Shown: piece by piece, positions 63,956 through 64,000 of the stretch
Position numbering within the stretch: the stretch's first letter is position 1
Layout of the letters: the number at the start of each line of letters is the position of its first letter
Assembly (NCBI RefSeq): GCF_003591175.1
Contig: NZ_QYYG01000001.1
Location: 1,302,001-1,366,000 of the forward strand
DNA length: 64,000 nucleotides
DNA from: Serratia inhibens
GTDB lineage: Bacteria; Pseudomonadota; Gammaproteobacteria; Enterobacterales; Enterobacteriaceae
Direction of reading: 5' to 3'
The notes under the pieces: model-generated
What the model was told of the DNA's origin: nothing
The model's database searches: none
What the model saw: the letters and a program-made list of their open reading frames with translations, nothing else
Made by a program: the position numbers and the translations under genes

Positions 63956-64000
63956 CTGTAAGTATCCCTGTAAACCGGACCATTCACTTTTAGAGATCTT
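63956..64000 (+). repeat. Right copy of 45-bp inverted repeat, at window edge
   Basis: Reverse complement of 53051-53095 with 42 of 45 identities. It begins CTGTAAGTATCCCTGTAAA and runs to the last base of the window, so it may continue beyond. The inner flank (63942-63955) does not resemble the inner flank of the left copy. Confidence 0.85.

Overview
The window reads as a chromosome segment of an enteric gammaproteobacterium, most likely Serratia or a close relative. The reasons are a histidine operon with a his-codon leader next to yeeZ, gnd and a surface-polysaccharide locus directly downstream of his, two ERIC repeats, ecotin, SdaC/SdaB, PBP6, and a remnant of a Lip/Prt-type TolC-family exporter. 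Genus is inferred from gene content, not from a search. The first 33 kb is GC-rich core or accessory metabolism. Base composition falls through the polysaccharide genes and is clearly AT-rich from about 58.6 kb to the end.

Layout. 1-6.5 kb: a partial serine/threonine dehydratase, ecotin, a secreted MTA/SAH nucleosidase-like protein, two PAP2 phosphatases, then a deoxyribose block (deoX-like and deoC diverging from a region with two DeoR-type operators, then deoR). 6.5-11.9 kb: a 969-bp leader with a good CRP site, then sdaC and sdaB for serine uptake and deamination. An ERIC element lies between them and a second, enlarged ERIC follows the sdaB stop codon. PBP6 (dacC) converges on them. 12.3-14.8 kb: a reverse trans-sulfuration pair (CBS and cystathionine gamma-lyase). 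14.9-20.3 kb: single genes (2OG-Fe oxygenase, HAD phosphatase, GST, PQQ-type sugar dehydrogenase, GNAT, CorA-like). 20.3-23.9 kb: a 4-guanidinobutyrate module (symporter, guanidinobutyrase, divergent LysR regulator). 23.9-32.2 kb: yeeZ, hisL leader and attenuator, hisGDCBHAF(IE). 32.3-33.8 kb: gnd.

33.9-47.8 kb: an ABC-transporter-dependent O-antigen-type operon on the minus strand. It starts at a JUMPstart/ops site (RfaH-type antitermination) and runs manC-manB-wzm-wzt-FkbM/coiled-coil protein-1033-aa three-domain glycosyltransferase-gmd-rmd-like-two GT4 enzymes. Most cistrons overlap or abut. GDP-mannose made by ManB/ManC would be converted by Gmd and the reductase to a GDP-6-deoxyhexose, probably GDP-D-rhamnose. 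It would then be polymerised in the cytoplasm, capped by the methyltransferase/coiled-coil protein, recognised by the Wzt C-terminal domain and exported by Wzm/Wzt. A second manC-manB pair and galE follow at 48-52 kb.

52.4-64 kb: a TolC-family exporter remnant that keeps only its C-terminal half. Immediately beside it begins an 11-kb block bounded by 45-bp inverted repeats (42 of 45 identical) at 53051-53095 and 63956-64000. The block carries rmlBACD (dTDP-L-rhamnose), two glycosyltransferases, an intact-looking IS1-family element, a polysaccharide pyruvyl transferase, an iron-sulfur FrhB-type protein and a Wzx-like flippase. It therefore looks like a second, Wzx-type polysaccharide locus placed next to the ABC-type one. 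No tRNA, rRNA or CRISPR was seen.
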